The position numbers and the translations under genes are program-made. DNA of 64,000 bases, taken from NCBI GenBank assembly GCA_963711035.1, contig CAVQCN010000003.1, positions 62,001-126,000 of the forward strand, read 5' to 3'. The DNA comes from WHTK01 sp963711035 (lineage in GTDB: Bacteria; Chloroflexota; Dehalococcoidia; DSTF01; WHTK01). Positions 15,904-23,670 of this stretch are shown one piece after another (positions within the stretch are counted from its first letter, which is position 1; every line of letters begins with the position of its first letter). The notes under the pieces were generated by a model. It was not told where the DNA came from. It was given only the letters and a program-made list of their open reading frames with translations, and searched no databases.

Positions 15904-16764
15904 ATGAATGAGCAGCTCAACCTCTCCCTCCAGACCTTGCGCCCCACCGAGCAGCAGGCCTTCGACGCCTGGCGCGCCCTGGTCGAGGCCGAACGGCGCC
16001 AGGTCGAAAGCATTCCTGACCGTCCCAACCCGAAGGACTTCTACGCCCCCGTCGCCGAGCGCTTCCGCGACGACCCGCGCCGCACTGACGACCCCTCGCT
16101 CGACTTGCTGCGGCCCTTGCTGCAGCCGGACGAGACGTGGCTGGACCTCGGCGCGGGCGGCGGGCGCTACACACTGCCCGTGGCGTTGGGCGTGCAGCGT
16201 GTCTTCGCCGTAGACCCCTCGCCGGGCATGCTCGAGGTGCTGCGCGACTCGATGCAGCGCGAGAAGATCGACAACGTCGAAATCTACGAGGAGCGCTGGC
16301 CGGGCGACAGCACGGCGCCGCAGGCGGACGTGGGCTTCATCAGCCACGTCGGCTACGACATCATCGATATCGGCCCCTTCATCGGCCAGCTGGAGCAGCA
16401 CACGCGGCGCCTCTGCGTCGCCATGCTCTACGACCGCGCGCCAATCATGGAGTACGCGCCGCTCTGGCAGCCGGTGCACGGCGAGCCGCGCGTCACCATG
16501 CCCGGCATGCGCGAGTTCGTGGCACTGCTCTTCGCCCGCGGCCGTCACCCGGAGCTCCGCTTCGTTCACCTGCCGCCCCGCATTTACAAGGACGCCGAGG
16601 ATCTCGCTGCTTCGGCGCGGCGGCCGCTGTGGGTCCTGCCCGATACGGATCCCGACCGCCGATTGCTGCAGGCCGCGCGCGAGCTGGCGGTGCCCGTGCC
16701 GGGCGGCATCGCGCTGGCGCCGGGCGGCAGGCACCTCGGCGTCGTCACCTGGACGCCGCGCTAA
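15904..16764 (+). CDS. Class I SAM-dependent methyltransferase
   Basis: The 286-residue protein has a Rossmann-type methyltransferase core in its middle. Motif I is LDLGAGGGRYTLP (about residues 80-92), the acidic end of beta-2 is AVDPSPGMLEVL, and later segments include WPGDSTAPQADVGFISHVGYD. An N-terminal helical arm of about 60 residues precedes the core. The ATG at 15904 is used, since a TACGAT lies six bases upstream (leaderless type) and there is no good upstream start. The substrate cannot be told. It is alone between the capsid terminator and a repeat. Confidence 0.75.
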   Translation: MNEQLNLSLQTLRPTEQQAFDAWRALVEAERRQVESIPDRPNPKDFYAPVAERFRDDPRRTDDPSLDLLRPLLQPDETWLDLGAGGGRYTLPVALGVQRVFAVDPSPGMLEVLRDSMQREKIDNVEIYEERWPGDSTAPQADVGFISHVGYDIIDIGPFIGQLEQHTRRLCVAMLYDRAPIMEYAPLWQPVHGEPRVTMPGMREFVALLFARGRHPELRFVHLPPRIYKDAEDLAASARRPLWVLPDTDPDRRLLQAARELAVPVPGGIALAPGGRHLGVVTWTPR

Positions 16765-16814
16765 GACGTTGGCGTTGGACTCTCTGATCGGGTGTCTCGT
16801 GAGACAGAGTCTTC

Positions 16815-16907
16815 GGGGGTAGTGGGGGCGAAGCCCATACGCGGTGGGCCTGGGAGGTGTCCTCCCAGCCTCTCTCTTTCCATTGAGAGAGCGGAGCAGC
16901 GCTGGGC
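16815..16907. repeat. Dispersed repeat family A, copy 1
   Basis: This intergenic copy contains GGGGGCGAAGCCCAT, then a hairpin TGGGAGG-TGT-CCTCCCA, a pyrimidine tract and GCGGAGCAGC. It matches 23407-23496 closely, and 21366-21445 more distantly. Confidence 0.7.
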
Positions 16908-17029
16908 GATGTGAAGCGACCGTGGTTTCGGACTCTCGCAAGAAAGGAAGAGACGACAGTGATTACCACTGCCGCCTCTGAAGGCCGCCTACGAATTGCT
17001 TTGATGGGACGCCTGTCTTGGCGAAGCGT

Positions 17030-17413
17030 CTACCTTGCGGACGGAACGACAATCTCCGGGTCGCGCACCAGCCGCAGGAACGCCTGTACCGAGACGTGTG
17101 ACAGGTGCGGATGCCGGAAGGATGCGTTCGCATTCAGGCTGTAGCTATTGCGCCGCCCTTCCCGCAGCACCTCGAGCAGGTCCGCGTCGCGCAGGTCCTT
17201 GAGGATCTCCATGACGCGCCGCTCTGTCAGGCCCACCTCGGAGGCGATCTCCCGGATCGTCACGTTTGGGTGGCTGGCGACGTAGAACAGCACCAGACCG
17301 TGGCTCGTCACCAGGGTCCAGGCCGGTCTCATGTCGCCGTTACCCGGGTCCGTGTCGTGACCTCTGTAGGTGTCGATTAAGGGGCTGGTTCTTTGCTCTC
17401 CATTACTGTTCAC
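17030..17413 (-). CDS. Winged-helix transcriptional regulator
   Basis: This 127-residue protein has one winged helix-turn-helix domain in its middle: LVLFYVASHPNVTIREIASEVG, the recognition-like TERRVMEILKDLRDADLLEVLREG, and RRNSYSLN as the wing. The pattern resembles small MarR/ArsR-type regulators, though no effector domain is visible. The GTG at 17413 has AGGAAGG ten bases upstream. A TTG at 17470 would add 19 unlikely residues. Its target is not clear, and the nearest gene is the trehalose-6-phosphate synthase on the same strand. Confidence 0.7.
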   Translation of the reverse strand: MNSNGEQRTSPLIDTYRGHDTDPGNGDMRPAWTLVTSHGLVLFYVASHPNVTIREIASEVGLTERRVMEILKDLRDADLLEVLREGRRNSYSLNANASFRHPHLSHVSVQAFLRLVRDPEIVVPSAR

Positions 17414-17590
17414 GATTAGGCCGCCTTCCTGTTTCGGTCGCCCTGCGCCGTGCTTTTGCCCCGCAGACAATCGAATTCACGAATCTTCATAGGCAGCTAA
17501 GCACAGCTCGCGCCCATGATGCAAACCACGGGAATTTCCCGACGCCTTTCACTGCAAGTGTAACTCGACTGGGCTTAATGGGTTGACAAG

Positions 17591-17629
17591 TTTGCCGCTC
17601 CCGGTCGGGACTCTTCCGGGAGCGGCAAA
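17591..17629. other. Long perfect hairpin after the trehalose synthase gene
   Basis: TTTGCCGCTCCCGG and CCGGGAGCGGCAAA are perfect 14-base inverted arms. There is no clear run of T after either arm, so it may be a factor-independent terminator of poor type, or an mRNA-end stabilising stem. It lies 85 bases past the stop of the reverse-strand gene at 17714. Confidence 0.5.
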
Positions 17630-17713
17630 ACGCTCCCCCGCCTGCCGAGGTCAAAGGCCCAGCGGGCCAGGGTTGCGGAGGGCAGCGGAAGGACTGCTTC
17701 GGTCAGCTGAACC

Positions 17714-19237
17714 TCATCCTCTCGTCCCGGCTAGAGTCAGGCTTTTCATGTACTCATGAATCGCCAGGTCTTTTATCTGTAGTCGCAGCCAGTCCTGCAG
17801 CTGGTGGCTCGAGACCCCCAGACGCAGCCGCTGCGCCATCGACGCTCGCGTTTCTTCGTCCAACTGCAGCGCTTCTTCCAGCGCGGCTGTCTGCTCCTCG
17901 ACGTCGAACGGGTCGATGCCGATGACGCCGGGCCGTAGCTGCTCGTACGAGCCGGCCATCTTCGACAGGACGACGACGCCATCGCGCTCGTTGAGCACCG
18001 GCCCCTCCTTCGAGACCAGGTTCATGCCGTCGGCGGCAGAGTTGACCATCAGCACGTCGTACAGCGAAAGGCCGGCCAGGGCCTGGGCGCGGTTCTGCTG
18101 GTGGAAGATCGAGACCGGCCGCCACTCTTCGGTACCGAAGCGGGCGTTGATCCGCTCCGCCAGCGCCAGCGTCTCGCGCGTGTAGTGGGCGTACTCGTTG
18201 ATCGATTCGCGCGACGGCACCAGGAACGCCAGGAAGCGCACCTGCCCGTGCAGCTTGTGGTTGCGCTCCAGCAGCCGCTCGTAGGCCTGGAAGCCGCGCA
18301 ATACGTTCTTGCTCGGGTCCAGGCGGTCGACGCGGACGATCAGTCGTTCCGGCGTTCGAGCCAGATGACGTTTGAAGTCCTGCACTTCGGGCGCGGCCGC
18401 TGCGGTCTGCAGGTCGGCAATGTCGAGCGAAATCGGGTTGGCCCACGCCGTCGACGTGTGGTCGAGGTAGTCGATCTCGCCACGGCGCTCCCACACCTGG
18501 GCGCGCTGCCCCAGGTAGGCGCGGCAGGTGGCGAGGAAGTTCTCGACGTCCGCGTCGGTCTGGAAGGCGATGCTGTCATTGGCCAGGAGGCCGTCGAGGA
18601 TGTCGCGCACCAGGCCGTCGGGCAGTACCTGCCAGGCCTGCGGGCCGGGCCAGGGGATGTGGACGAACTGCTGCAACGTCGCGTTGGGACGCGCATCGCG
18701 GATCAGGCGCGGCGCCAGGTAGAGGTGGTAATCGTGCAGCATGACGCGGCCGCTGCCGGCGCGCTCGATCTCCTCGATCACCGCATCGGCGAAGACGCGG
18801 TTGGCGGGCACGTACCCGTCGCGCCAGGCGTCGCTCGCCTCGGACGTGACGTCGCGTCCCTCCAGGTACTCGACGAGGCCGTGCTGGATGAACCAGAGCA
18901 GCGGGTTGCAGAATACGCCGTAGTAGGCGTCGTAGATCTCTTCGGGGATGTTGACCAGCTTCATCAGGCTACCGTTGCCAAGATCCACCTGGCCGCCGGC
19001 GATGGCGACAGTCTTGTCGGCGAAGCCGCAGGCGGCCGCGATCCATGTGATGGGCTCATCCTGCGCCACGGAGTTGAGCGCGACGGCCACGCCGCCGCCG
19101 GCATCGCGCCGTCGCATGCGCCCGAAATCGTCGATGTAGTGCTCGACGCCTCCGCGGTTGCTCACGACGATGAGGCGTGAAGATGCGCCCAGGTCGTGGC
19201 TGTCCAAGCGAGTTCTGAGGTCCTGCTGGTAGAGCAT
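17714..19237 (-). CDS. otsA: Trehalose-6-phosphate synthase-like glycosyltransferase (GT20)
   Basis: OtsA makes trehalose-6-phosphate from UDP-glucose and glucose-6-phosphate. The 507-residue protein has the GT20 marks RLIVVSNRGGVE, FVHIPWPGPQAWQVLP, LIVRVDRLDPSKNVLRGF, and NSAADGMNLVSKEGPVLNE with the loop that binds the UDP-sugar. It is a little longer than the usual 460-480 residues. The ATG at 19237 has GGGAGGAAACC upstream. A TTG/other start at 19261 is less likely. No OtsB phosphatase is adjacent, so the product could also be another alpha,alpha-linked phosphate ester, such as glucosylglycerol-phosphate. Confidence 0.85.
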   Translation of the reverse strand: MLYQQDLRTRLDSHDLGASSRLIVVSNRGGVEHYIDDFGRMRRRDAGGGVAVALNSVAQDEPITWIAAACGFADKTVAIAGGQVDLGNGSLMKLVNIPEEIYDAYYGVFCNPLLWFIQHGLVEYLEGRDVTSEASDAWRDGYVPANRVFADAVIEEIERAGSGRVMLHDYHLYLAPRLIRDARPNATLQQFVHIPWPGPQAWQVLPDGLVRDILDGLLANDSIAFQTDADVENFLATCRAYLGQRAQVWERRGEIDYLDHTSTAWANPISLDIADLQTAAAAPEVQDFKRHLARTPERLIVRVDRLDPSKNVLRGFQAYERLLERNHKLHGQVRFLAFLVPSRESINEYAHYTRETLALAERINARFGTEEWRPVSIFHQQNRAQALAGLSLYDVLMVNSAADGMNLVSKEGPVLNERDGVVVLSKMAGSYEQLRPGVIGIDPFDVEEQTAALEEALQLDEETRASMAQRLRLGVSSHQLQDWLRLQIKDLAIHEYMKSLTLAGTRG

Positions 19238-19644
19238 CCGGTTTCCTCCCGCGCAGCACAAGGCAGGGTCCAGCCGTACTGCGAGACTGGGGAGGAGGGC
19301 TTCGGCAGAAGCTTGGGATTGTGGCGGCTGCCGAGCAAGGAGGGAAGTAAGCAGCCGGACGAACCGACTTGCAGCCGAATACCCATCCTCTTTCAGTGGC
19401 CTACGAGGTTAGCTGACGGGTTAGGGCTGAAAGAGTGTCTGCCCCGTCGCCCGAAGGCGGCTGCACCCCTGAAGTGGTTCCCCCGTTCTCCCTCGACGGG
19501 AGGGAGACTCGGCCTTTGACCTCTTCACGGTAGGCCATTGGCGAGCCCTTGTCCAGCGCCAAACGTTTCGCGAATGTTAATTTCAGCCCGTCTATGACAC
19601 CTGTTACGTGTTTGCAACTTCAGCTTTCACTGGTCCAAGGAGGC
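19238..19644. other. Intergenic region
   Basis: About 400 bases between two reverse-strand genes. It has short palindromic bits but no clear promoter, RNA gene or conserved motif. No supported gene is seen here. Confidence 0.5.
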
Positions 19645-20184
19645 TCAGTCGCTGGGGTTCAGCCAGGTCGGCGGCTGCCAGTTCGGGTCTCGCGGCGGGC
19701 CCTGGATCGGGGGCAATTCCGTATGCACGAAAACGCGACTCCTGCTGATTTCTACCGGGTAGCGGTCCAGGCCGCGCGGGCAGGGGCCGTAGACGCAGAT
19801 GCCGTCCAGCGTGTACGTGTCGGCGAAACAAGGATCGCGGAACCAGCCCTGACCGCCAACACCCTGAGCGTTGTACCACGTGAAGGTCGGTCGCCAGGGG
19901 ACAGTACATCCCTCGTACGGATCGACGGCGCTCAGCGCCAGGAAATCGTCCTTCCCGCGCCGCACGAGCCAGAATTTGCCCTCGGTGAAGAACTGCGGCT
20001 GGTCGATCGGGATATCGTTGACCCAGCCGGCGGTCACGGGGCCCGGCCTTCCCAACGCCGTCTGCGGCCAGAGGAACACGGCGCCGAGCGCAACGAGCCC
20101 AATGGTAGCGGCCGCCGCCGCGAGCAGCACCGCGAGGCCGCGCCTGCGCTGTGATCGATACATGCTCCAGGTCGTATACGCCAT
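19645..20184 (-). CDS. Membrane-anchored Rieske-fold protein lacking all cluster ligands
   Basis: The 179-residue protein has a short N-terminal basic stretch, a membrane anchor (about residues 17-38) and a soluble domain that follows the Rieske pattern. The canonical first motif C-x-H-x-G-C is here D88-P-Y90-E-G-C93, and the second C-P-C-H is D117-P-C119-F120. So the four usual [2Fe-2S] ligands are Asp, Tyr, Asp and Phe, while both disulfide cysteines (C93, C119) remain. The end motif YGPCPRGLDRYPVEI is the proline loop and following strand. It cannot carry a normal cluster, and its role is unknown. No cytochrome bc partner is next to it. Confidence 0.7.
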   Translation of the reverse strand: MAYTTWSMYRSQRRRGLAVLLAAAAATIGLVALGAVFLWPQTALGRPGPVTAGWVNDIPIDQPQFFTEGKFWLVRRGKDDFLALSAVDPYEGCTVPWRPTFTWYNAQGVGGQGWFRDPCFADTYTLDGICVYGPCPRGLDRYPVEISRSRVFVHTELPPIQGPPRDPNWQPPTWLNPSD

Positions 20185-20232
20185 ACGAAACCGCTTCTAA
20201 CGCTGACGATGAATTGTAGGAAATGTGTGGGC

Positions 20233-20238
20233 TACAAT
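20233..20238 (+). promoter_or_regulatory. -10 element for GNAT gene
   Basis: TACAAT ends 12 bases before the ATG at 20251, so the leader would be very short. A weak TTGTAG is upstream at sub-optimal spacing. Confidence 0.4.
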
Positions 20239-20273
20239 CTCTTCGAGAACATGAGTCTCTTCGAGAACATGAG
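20238..20273 (+). repeat. 18-base tandem duplication at a gene start
   Basis: The unit TCTCTTCGAGAACATGAG occurs twice in a row (20238-20255 and 20256-20273) with no mismatch. Each copy carries an in-frame ATG for the acetyltransferase that follows, so it creates two possible starts. Confidence 0.9.
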
Positions 20274-20811
20274 CCAGGCCGGCGTCCATCCCATCGAAAT
20301 ACGAGTCGCCACCCCCGAGGACGCGGAGGACATCGCGCGCGTGCATCTGGCCGCGTCCGTCGTCGCCTATCGACCGATCGTCGGTCCCGACTACGACGGC
20401 GGCGGCCTCGAGCGGCGGCTGGCGCAGTGGCGCCGCATCCTTAGCCGCGATCCGACGCTCGATCCCCCGGCCGCCGAGCGTGTGTTCGTGGCCTGCGAGG
20501 ACGGCGCAATCGTCGGCCTGTGCGCTGTCGGTCCCTCGCGTGACGAAGACGCCGGGGCTGCCGGCGAGGTATTTACCCTCTACGTTGCCCCGGAGCGCTG
20601 GCGCAGCGGCGTCGGCAAGCAGCTCCTCGATGTTGGTGTCGGCTATCTCGTCGAGCGCGGCTTTCCCGAGGCAACGCTCTGGGTGCTGGAGCCCAACGCG
20701 CGCGCTCGGAGCTTCTACGAACGCGAAGGCTGGCGGCCGGACGGTGCTCGTAAGCCCTCCTTCTCGCGCGCCGACCTCTCGCAGATTCGCTACCGTCGCT
20801 CCCTCACCTGA
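20251..20811 (+). CDS. GNAT-family N-acetyltransferase
   Basis: This 186-residue protein is a single GNAT domain: IEIRVATPEDAEDIARVHL at the start, the acetyl-CoA loop VFTLYVAPERWRSGVGKQL, and LWVLEPNARARSFYEREGW near the end. The family acetylates amines on small molecules or proteins, and the target here is unknown. Starts at 20251 or 20269 are both possible because of the tandem duplication. I use 20251, as the -10 box at 20233-20238 would place transcription just before it. A start at 20209 lies upstream of that box and is unlikely. Confidence 0.75.
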   Translation: MSLFENMSQAGVHPIEIRVATPEDAEDIARVHLAASVVAYRPIVGPDYDGGGLERRLAQWRRILSRDPTLDPPAAERVFVACEDGAIVGLCAVGPSRDEDAGAAGEVFTLYVAPERWRSGVGKQLLDVGVGYLVERGFPEATLWVLEPNARARSFYEREGWRPDGARKPSFSRADLSQIRYRRSLT

Positions 20812-20913
20812 CGTCGGGAGCCGGTACGACGGTTGTCCTCGCGCGGGCCTTTATCGTTCAATCCAGGAGAGATAACAAACGCGCCGGCCTGGCCGGCGAG
20901 CGAAGGAGACACG

Positions 20914-21294
20914 ATGGTTCAGGAGATCAAGCTTGGCAAGATCGGCCAGATCGCCCGCGGCGTTAGCGACATCGGCCAGGCCGTCGAGTGGTTCGAGCGC
21001 GTACTCGGCGTGCCGATGCTCTACACCTTCGGCGACCTCGCCTTCCTCGACTGCGGCGGCACCCGCCTCTTCCTCACCGAGCTGGACGACGGCGTCAGCG
21101 CGGCGAATTCGATCATCTACTTCCAGGTCGACGACATCAACGCCGCCTACGAGGGCCTCAAAGCGCGAGGCGCCGAGTTCATGGGCGAGCCCCATATGAT
21201 CTTCCGCCACCAGAACGGCGTCGAGGAATGGATGGCGTTCTTCAAGGACATGGACGGTGCTCCGCTGGCCATCATGGCGCAAGTCCAGACGTAG
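20914..21294 (+). CDS. VOC-superfamily (glyoxalase/bleomycin resistance-like) protein
   Basis: This 126-residue protein is a single VOC module of two beta-alpha-beta-beta-beta repeats: IGQIARGVSDIGQAVEWFERVLG, GDLAFLDCGGTRLFLTEL, IIYFQVDDINAAYEGLKARG, and MAFFKDMDGAPLAIMAQ. Members bind a divalent metal and act on thiol adducts, dioxygen substrates or drugs. No typical full set of metal ligands can be picked with certainty. The ATG at 20914 has GAAGGAGAC just upstream. A longer frame starting at 20833 has no ribosome site. Confidence 0.82.
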   Translation: MVQEIKLGKIGQIARGVSDIGQAVEWFERVLGVPMLYTFGDLAFLDCGGTRLFLTELDDGVSAANSIIYFQVDDINAAYEGLKARGAEFMGEPHMIFRHQNGVEEWMAFFKDMDGAPLAIMAQVQT

Positions 21295-21365
21295 ATTTGC
21301 TGCGCGCCGTGTGAGTGTTGAGGCTGTTTGGGAGGCTCTTGCTAGGGACGAAGGACGAAAGAACA

Positions 21366-21445
21366 GGGGCAGCGGGGGCGCAGCCCATGCGGGGGGAGTT
21401 TGAGCGGTCTCCCCTCAACATTGCTTTTCCAAGAGCGGTGCGAAG
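21366..21445. repeat. Dispersed repeat family A, divergent copy
   Basis: It has GGGGGCGCAGCCCATGCG, and a looser hairpin GGGGAG...CTCCCC in place of the tight one in the other copies, then AAGAGCGGTGCGAAG. It is less alike than copies at 16815 and 23407, but in the same order. Confidence 0.55.
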
Positions 21446-21456
21446 CTCGTCAATAG

Positions 21457-22398
21457 CTAGTGGTCGCCCGTGGTCGCCAGGTTGTCGTCGGTCTTGCCCT
21501 TGACGAGCATCGACGCAAGCACCGCAATGACCAGCACCAGCGCCACGACGCCGAGCGATGCTGCTATCGGGATGTGGTACCACTCCGATGCGATCATCTT
21601 GGCGCCGACGAAGAACAGGATCGCGACCAGCGCCTGCCGCAGGTACACGAAGTACTCCATGATGCCGACCAGCGCGAAGAACAGCGCTCGCAGGCCCAGG
21701 ATGGCGAAGGCGTTCGACGTGTAGACGATGAACGGGTCGTGCGTGATGGCGAAGATCGCCGGGATCGAGTCCAGCGCGAAGACCAGGTCGGTCGATGCCA
21801 GCACGATCATCGTGATGAAGAACGGTGTCGCCATGCGTCGCGAGTCGATCTTCACGAAGAGGTTGGTGCCGTGGAACTCGGACGTGACCGGGATAACCAT
21901 GCGCAGAACCCGCACCACGACGTTGCGGTCCGGGTGTACCTCGGTGTCACCCTCGCGCAGGAGGCGAAGCGAGGTGAAGATCAGCAGCCCGCCGAAGACA
22001 AAGATGACGTAGTGGAAAGCGTTCAGCAGCGCCGCGCCGGCCAGAATGCAGCAAAGCCTCAGGAACAGGGCGCCGATGATGCCCCAGGTCAGCGCCTTTG
22101 GCTGGAGGGTCTGCGGCACCGCGAAGAAGCCGAAGATCACGAGGAAGACGAACAGGTTGTCGGCGCTGAGCGACTCCTCGATCACGTAGCCGGCCAGGAA
22201 CTCGAAGCCCTGCGTGTGCCCTACGAAGAGGAAGACGGCGAGGTCGAACAGCAGCGCCATGCTGATCCACATCGCGCTCCACATCAGGGCAGAGCGCACC
22301 GTCATCACCTGCTGGCGGTTGCTGATGACTTTGAGATCGACGACGAGGAGTGCGACGACGAGGACGGTGAAGACCACCCACAGGATCGCTTCGTGCAT
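21457..22398 (-). CDS. TerC/Alx-family integral membrane metal exporter
   Basis: The 313-residue protein has about nine hydrophobic segments and the family signature FEFLAGYVIEESLSADNLFVF, followed by QPKALTWGIIGALFLR, and in the second half LASTDLVFALDSIPAIFAITHD and FAILGLRALFFALVG. The conserved Glu/Asp pairs in these helices are expected to move Mn2+ or related cations out of the cell. The upstream leader carries a yybP-ykoY riboswitch, which gives a strong clue that Mn2+ controls it. The ATG at 22398 has a GAGGA site upstream. This is an Alx-like Mn exporter by context; the old name TerC refers to tellurite. Confidence 0.9.
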   Translation of the reverse strand: MHEAILWVVFTVLVVALLVVDLKVISNRQQVMTVRSALMWSAMWISMALLFDLAVFLFVGHTQGFEFLAGYVIEESLSADNLFVFLVIFGFFAVPQTLQPKALTWGIIGALFLRLCCILAGAALLNAFHYVIFVFGGLLIFTSLRLLREGDTEVHPDRNVVVRVLRMVIPVTSEFHGTNLFVKIDSRRMATPFFITMIVLASTDLVFALDSIPAIFAITHDPFIVYTSNAFAILGLRALFFALVGIMEYFVYLRQALVAILFFVGAKMIASEWYHIPIAASLGVVALVLVIAVLASMLVKGKTDDNLATTGDH

Positions 22399-22477
22399 GG
22401 AGCCCGTTCCTCTTCAGCGGTTGGCTAGACGTTCACGCGATCGAGATCTGCCGCCTAGCGCATGACACGCCACTTGG

Positions 22478-22585
22478 CCGCAGGTCTCGCCAACCATCCG
22501 GTCTGCGGCACCGGGCAACTCACGCTGCCGTGCTGACGACGCCGCACTGACTCCATGGGAGCTGGGCTAATCCCCTGGGGGCCGT
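22478..22585 (-). ncRNA. yybP-ykoY (Mn2+) riboswitch in the terC leader
   Basis: Read on the reverse strand, the order of conserved parts is GGGGATTAG (22575-22567), then TGCGGC (22546-22541), GTCGTCA (22540-22534), a variable hairpin, CCGG (22514-22511), GCCGCA (22509-22504) pairing with TGCGGC, a small GACC/GGTT hairpin, and GGCGAGACC (22491-22483). CAGG and CCTG close P1. This matches the yybP-ykoY consensus in order and spacing. A GGTTGGC in its 3' part (22495-22489) is perfectly complementary to GCCAACC at 22425-22419, just upstream of the ribosome site, so a switch fold that hides or frees the start is plausible. The gene downstream is a TerC-type exporter, the usual partner. Confidence 0.82.
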
Positions 22586-22625
22586 ATTCTCTACGGGTAG
22601 GTCAGGGCCGAAGCCCTGGCTCATC

Positions 22626-22631
22626 TATAAT
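22626..22631 (+). promoter_or_regulatory. -10 element for the UspA gene
   Basis: TATAAT about 50 bases upstream of the ATG at 22681. The -35 is not obvious. Confidence 0.4.
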
Positions 22632-22680
22632 CTTCGGGTCGCCCCACCGCCCAGTCAAGCTACGAGGTGCTCGCCCTCTC

Positions 22681-23151
22681 ATGAACCAACCCTCGCGCCT
22701 GCTCGTCACCTGCGACGGATCCGACGCTTCTCGCACCATCTTCGCCCCCGCCATGCAGCTCGCTCGCCGTTTGCAGGATGAGGTCGTGCTGCTGCGTGTC
22801 CATCACGCTCCGAGCCCCGTCTGGGTCCATCCCGATGCCGCCTTTCGCGAAGCGCGTCTCGCCGAGCTGCAGCAGGAGTGGAACGCCGATATCCAGGCGG
22901 CTGCGTCTGACCTGATGAAGGAGTCGTCGCCCGACGGGATCGTCGTGACGCCGGTGGCGCGGCTGCTGAGCCAGCGCTGGAGCGTTGCCGACGAGATCCT
23001 GGCCGTGGCCGACGAATACGACGTCGACTTCGTGTGCATGGCCACGCACGGCGAGAGCTCGCTGCGCCACTTCTTCCTCGGCAGCACGGCGCTCAGCGTC
23101 CTGTCGCGCTCGAAGCGGCCGGTGCTCTTCCTCAACGTCCACCCGCAGTAG
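22681..23151 (+). CDS. Universal stress protein (UspA family)
   Basis: UspA domains are small adenine-nucleotide-binding proteins linked to stress resistance. The 156-residue protein has the opening RLLVTCDGSDASRTIFAPA, a beta strand VVLLRVHH, a middle helix rich in Ala and Gln, and the ATP-binding signature CMATHGESSLRHFFLGSTALSVLSRSKRP, here split by a slight variation of the usual G-x2-G-x9-G(S/T) loop. The ATG at 22681 follows a weak GAGGTG site. A TATAAT lies upstream at 22626. It is divergent from terC and apparently alone. Confidence 0.85.
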   Translation: MNQPSRLLVTCDGSDASRTIFAPAMQLARRLQDEVVLLRVHHAPSPVWVHPDAAFREARLAELQQEWNADIQAAASDLMKESSPDGIVVTPVARLLSQRWSVADEILAVADEYDVDFVCMATHGESSLRHFFLGSTALSVLSRSKRPVLFLNVHPQ

Positions 23152-23406
23152 GCTCTCTGAACTGAAGAGAGCACTGGCGATGCGTTCCATCGGTCATAGC
23201 TGAGGGATTGATCCCTCAGACTGCCTTCCTCCATCGAGCGGCTCGATAGCGGACAGGCGCGGGCTCATGGTTCGAGAACCTCACCATGGGTGGAGGAAAC
23301 GCTCATCCTGGGGCGAATGTTGTCGTCACTGGAGGCTTCACGCCAGCGAATCTTCCTGAGCGAGTTGCGTTTGGCCGGCAGGGGGTTCATGGCTTCAACG
23401 TAGACG
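23152..23406. other. Intergenic region after the UspA gene
   Basis: It has no convincing coding frame. Short palindromes such as GAGGGATTGATCCCTC (23201-23216) occur, which could be the end of the UspA transcript. Confidence 0.4.
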
Positions 23407-23496
23407 GCGTAGCGGGGCGAAGCCCATGCGCGGTGGGTCTGGGAGGTGTCCTCCCAGAATCTCTTTTTTCAGAGAGTGGGGGCGGAGCAGCCTGCT
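23407..23496. repeat. Dispersed repeat family A, copy 3
   Basis: Closely alike to 16815-16907, with CGGGGCGAAGCCCATGCGC, the hairpin TGGGAGG-TGT-CCTCCCA (a strong stem), a run of T and GGGCGGAGCAG. It lies between the UspA gene and the ArsR promoter. Orientation is the same as copy 1. Confidence 0.72.
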
Positions 23497-23604
23497 AAGG
23501 ATGCGCAGCAAGCGTGGCAACCGCGCCAACGGGTGGCAGGTGGTCATCCGAGGGCCAGACTCTTTGCTGTCGTTCAGAGTGACATTTTTTCTTGGAGAAA
23601 CCGC

Positions 23605-23632
23605 TTGACATGCCTTTCCGTTGCGCTATATT
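23605..23632 (+). promoter_or_regulatory. Strong promoter of the ArsR-SRPBCC operon
   Basis: TTGACA (23605-23610) and TATATT (23627-23632) are separated by 16 bases, almost exactly the vegetative consensus. The region before it is AT-rich compared with its surroundings. Confidence 0.85.
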
Positions 23633-23634
23633 TA

Positions 23635-23660
23635 ACCAGACAGTTATTTAACTTACTGGT
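23635..23660. promoter_or_regulatory. Operator-like inverted repeat
   Basis: ACCAGACAGTTA-TT-TAACTTACTGGT, two 12-base half sites with 10 matching positions, lies just past the -10 box, over the expected transcription start and 10 bases before the ArsR ATG. The place is that expected for self-repression by the ArsR protein. Confidence 0.72.
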
Positions 23661-23670
23661 GTAATAAGAG

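Noticed and set aside
21457..22398. Tellurite resistance function for the TerC gene
   Set aside because: No other ter genes are here and the leader has a Mn2+-type riboswitch, so a Mn exporter role fits better.
23152..23600. A small gene in the gap before the ArsR promoter
   Set aside because: Open frames there are short, cross the dispersed repeat and have no ribosome site.
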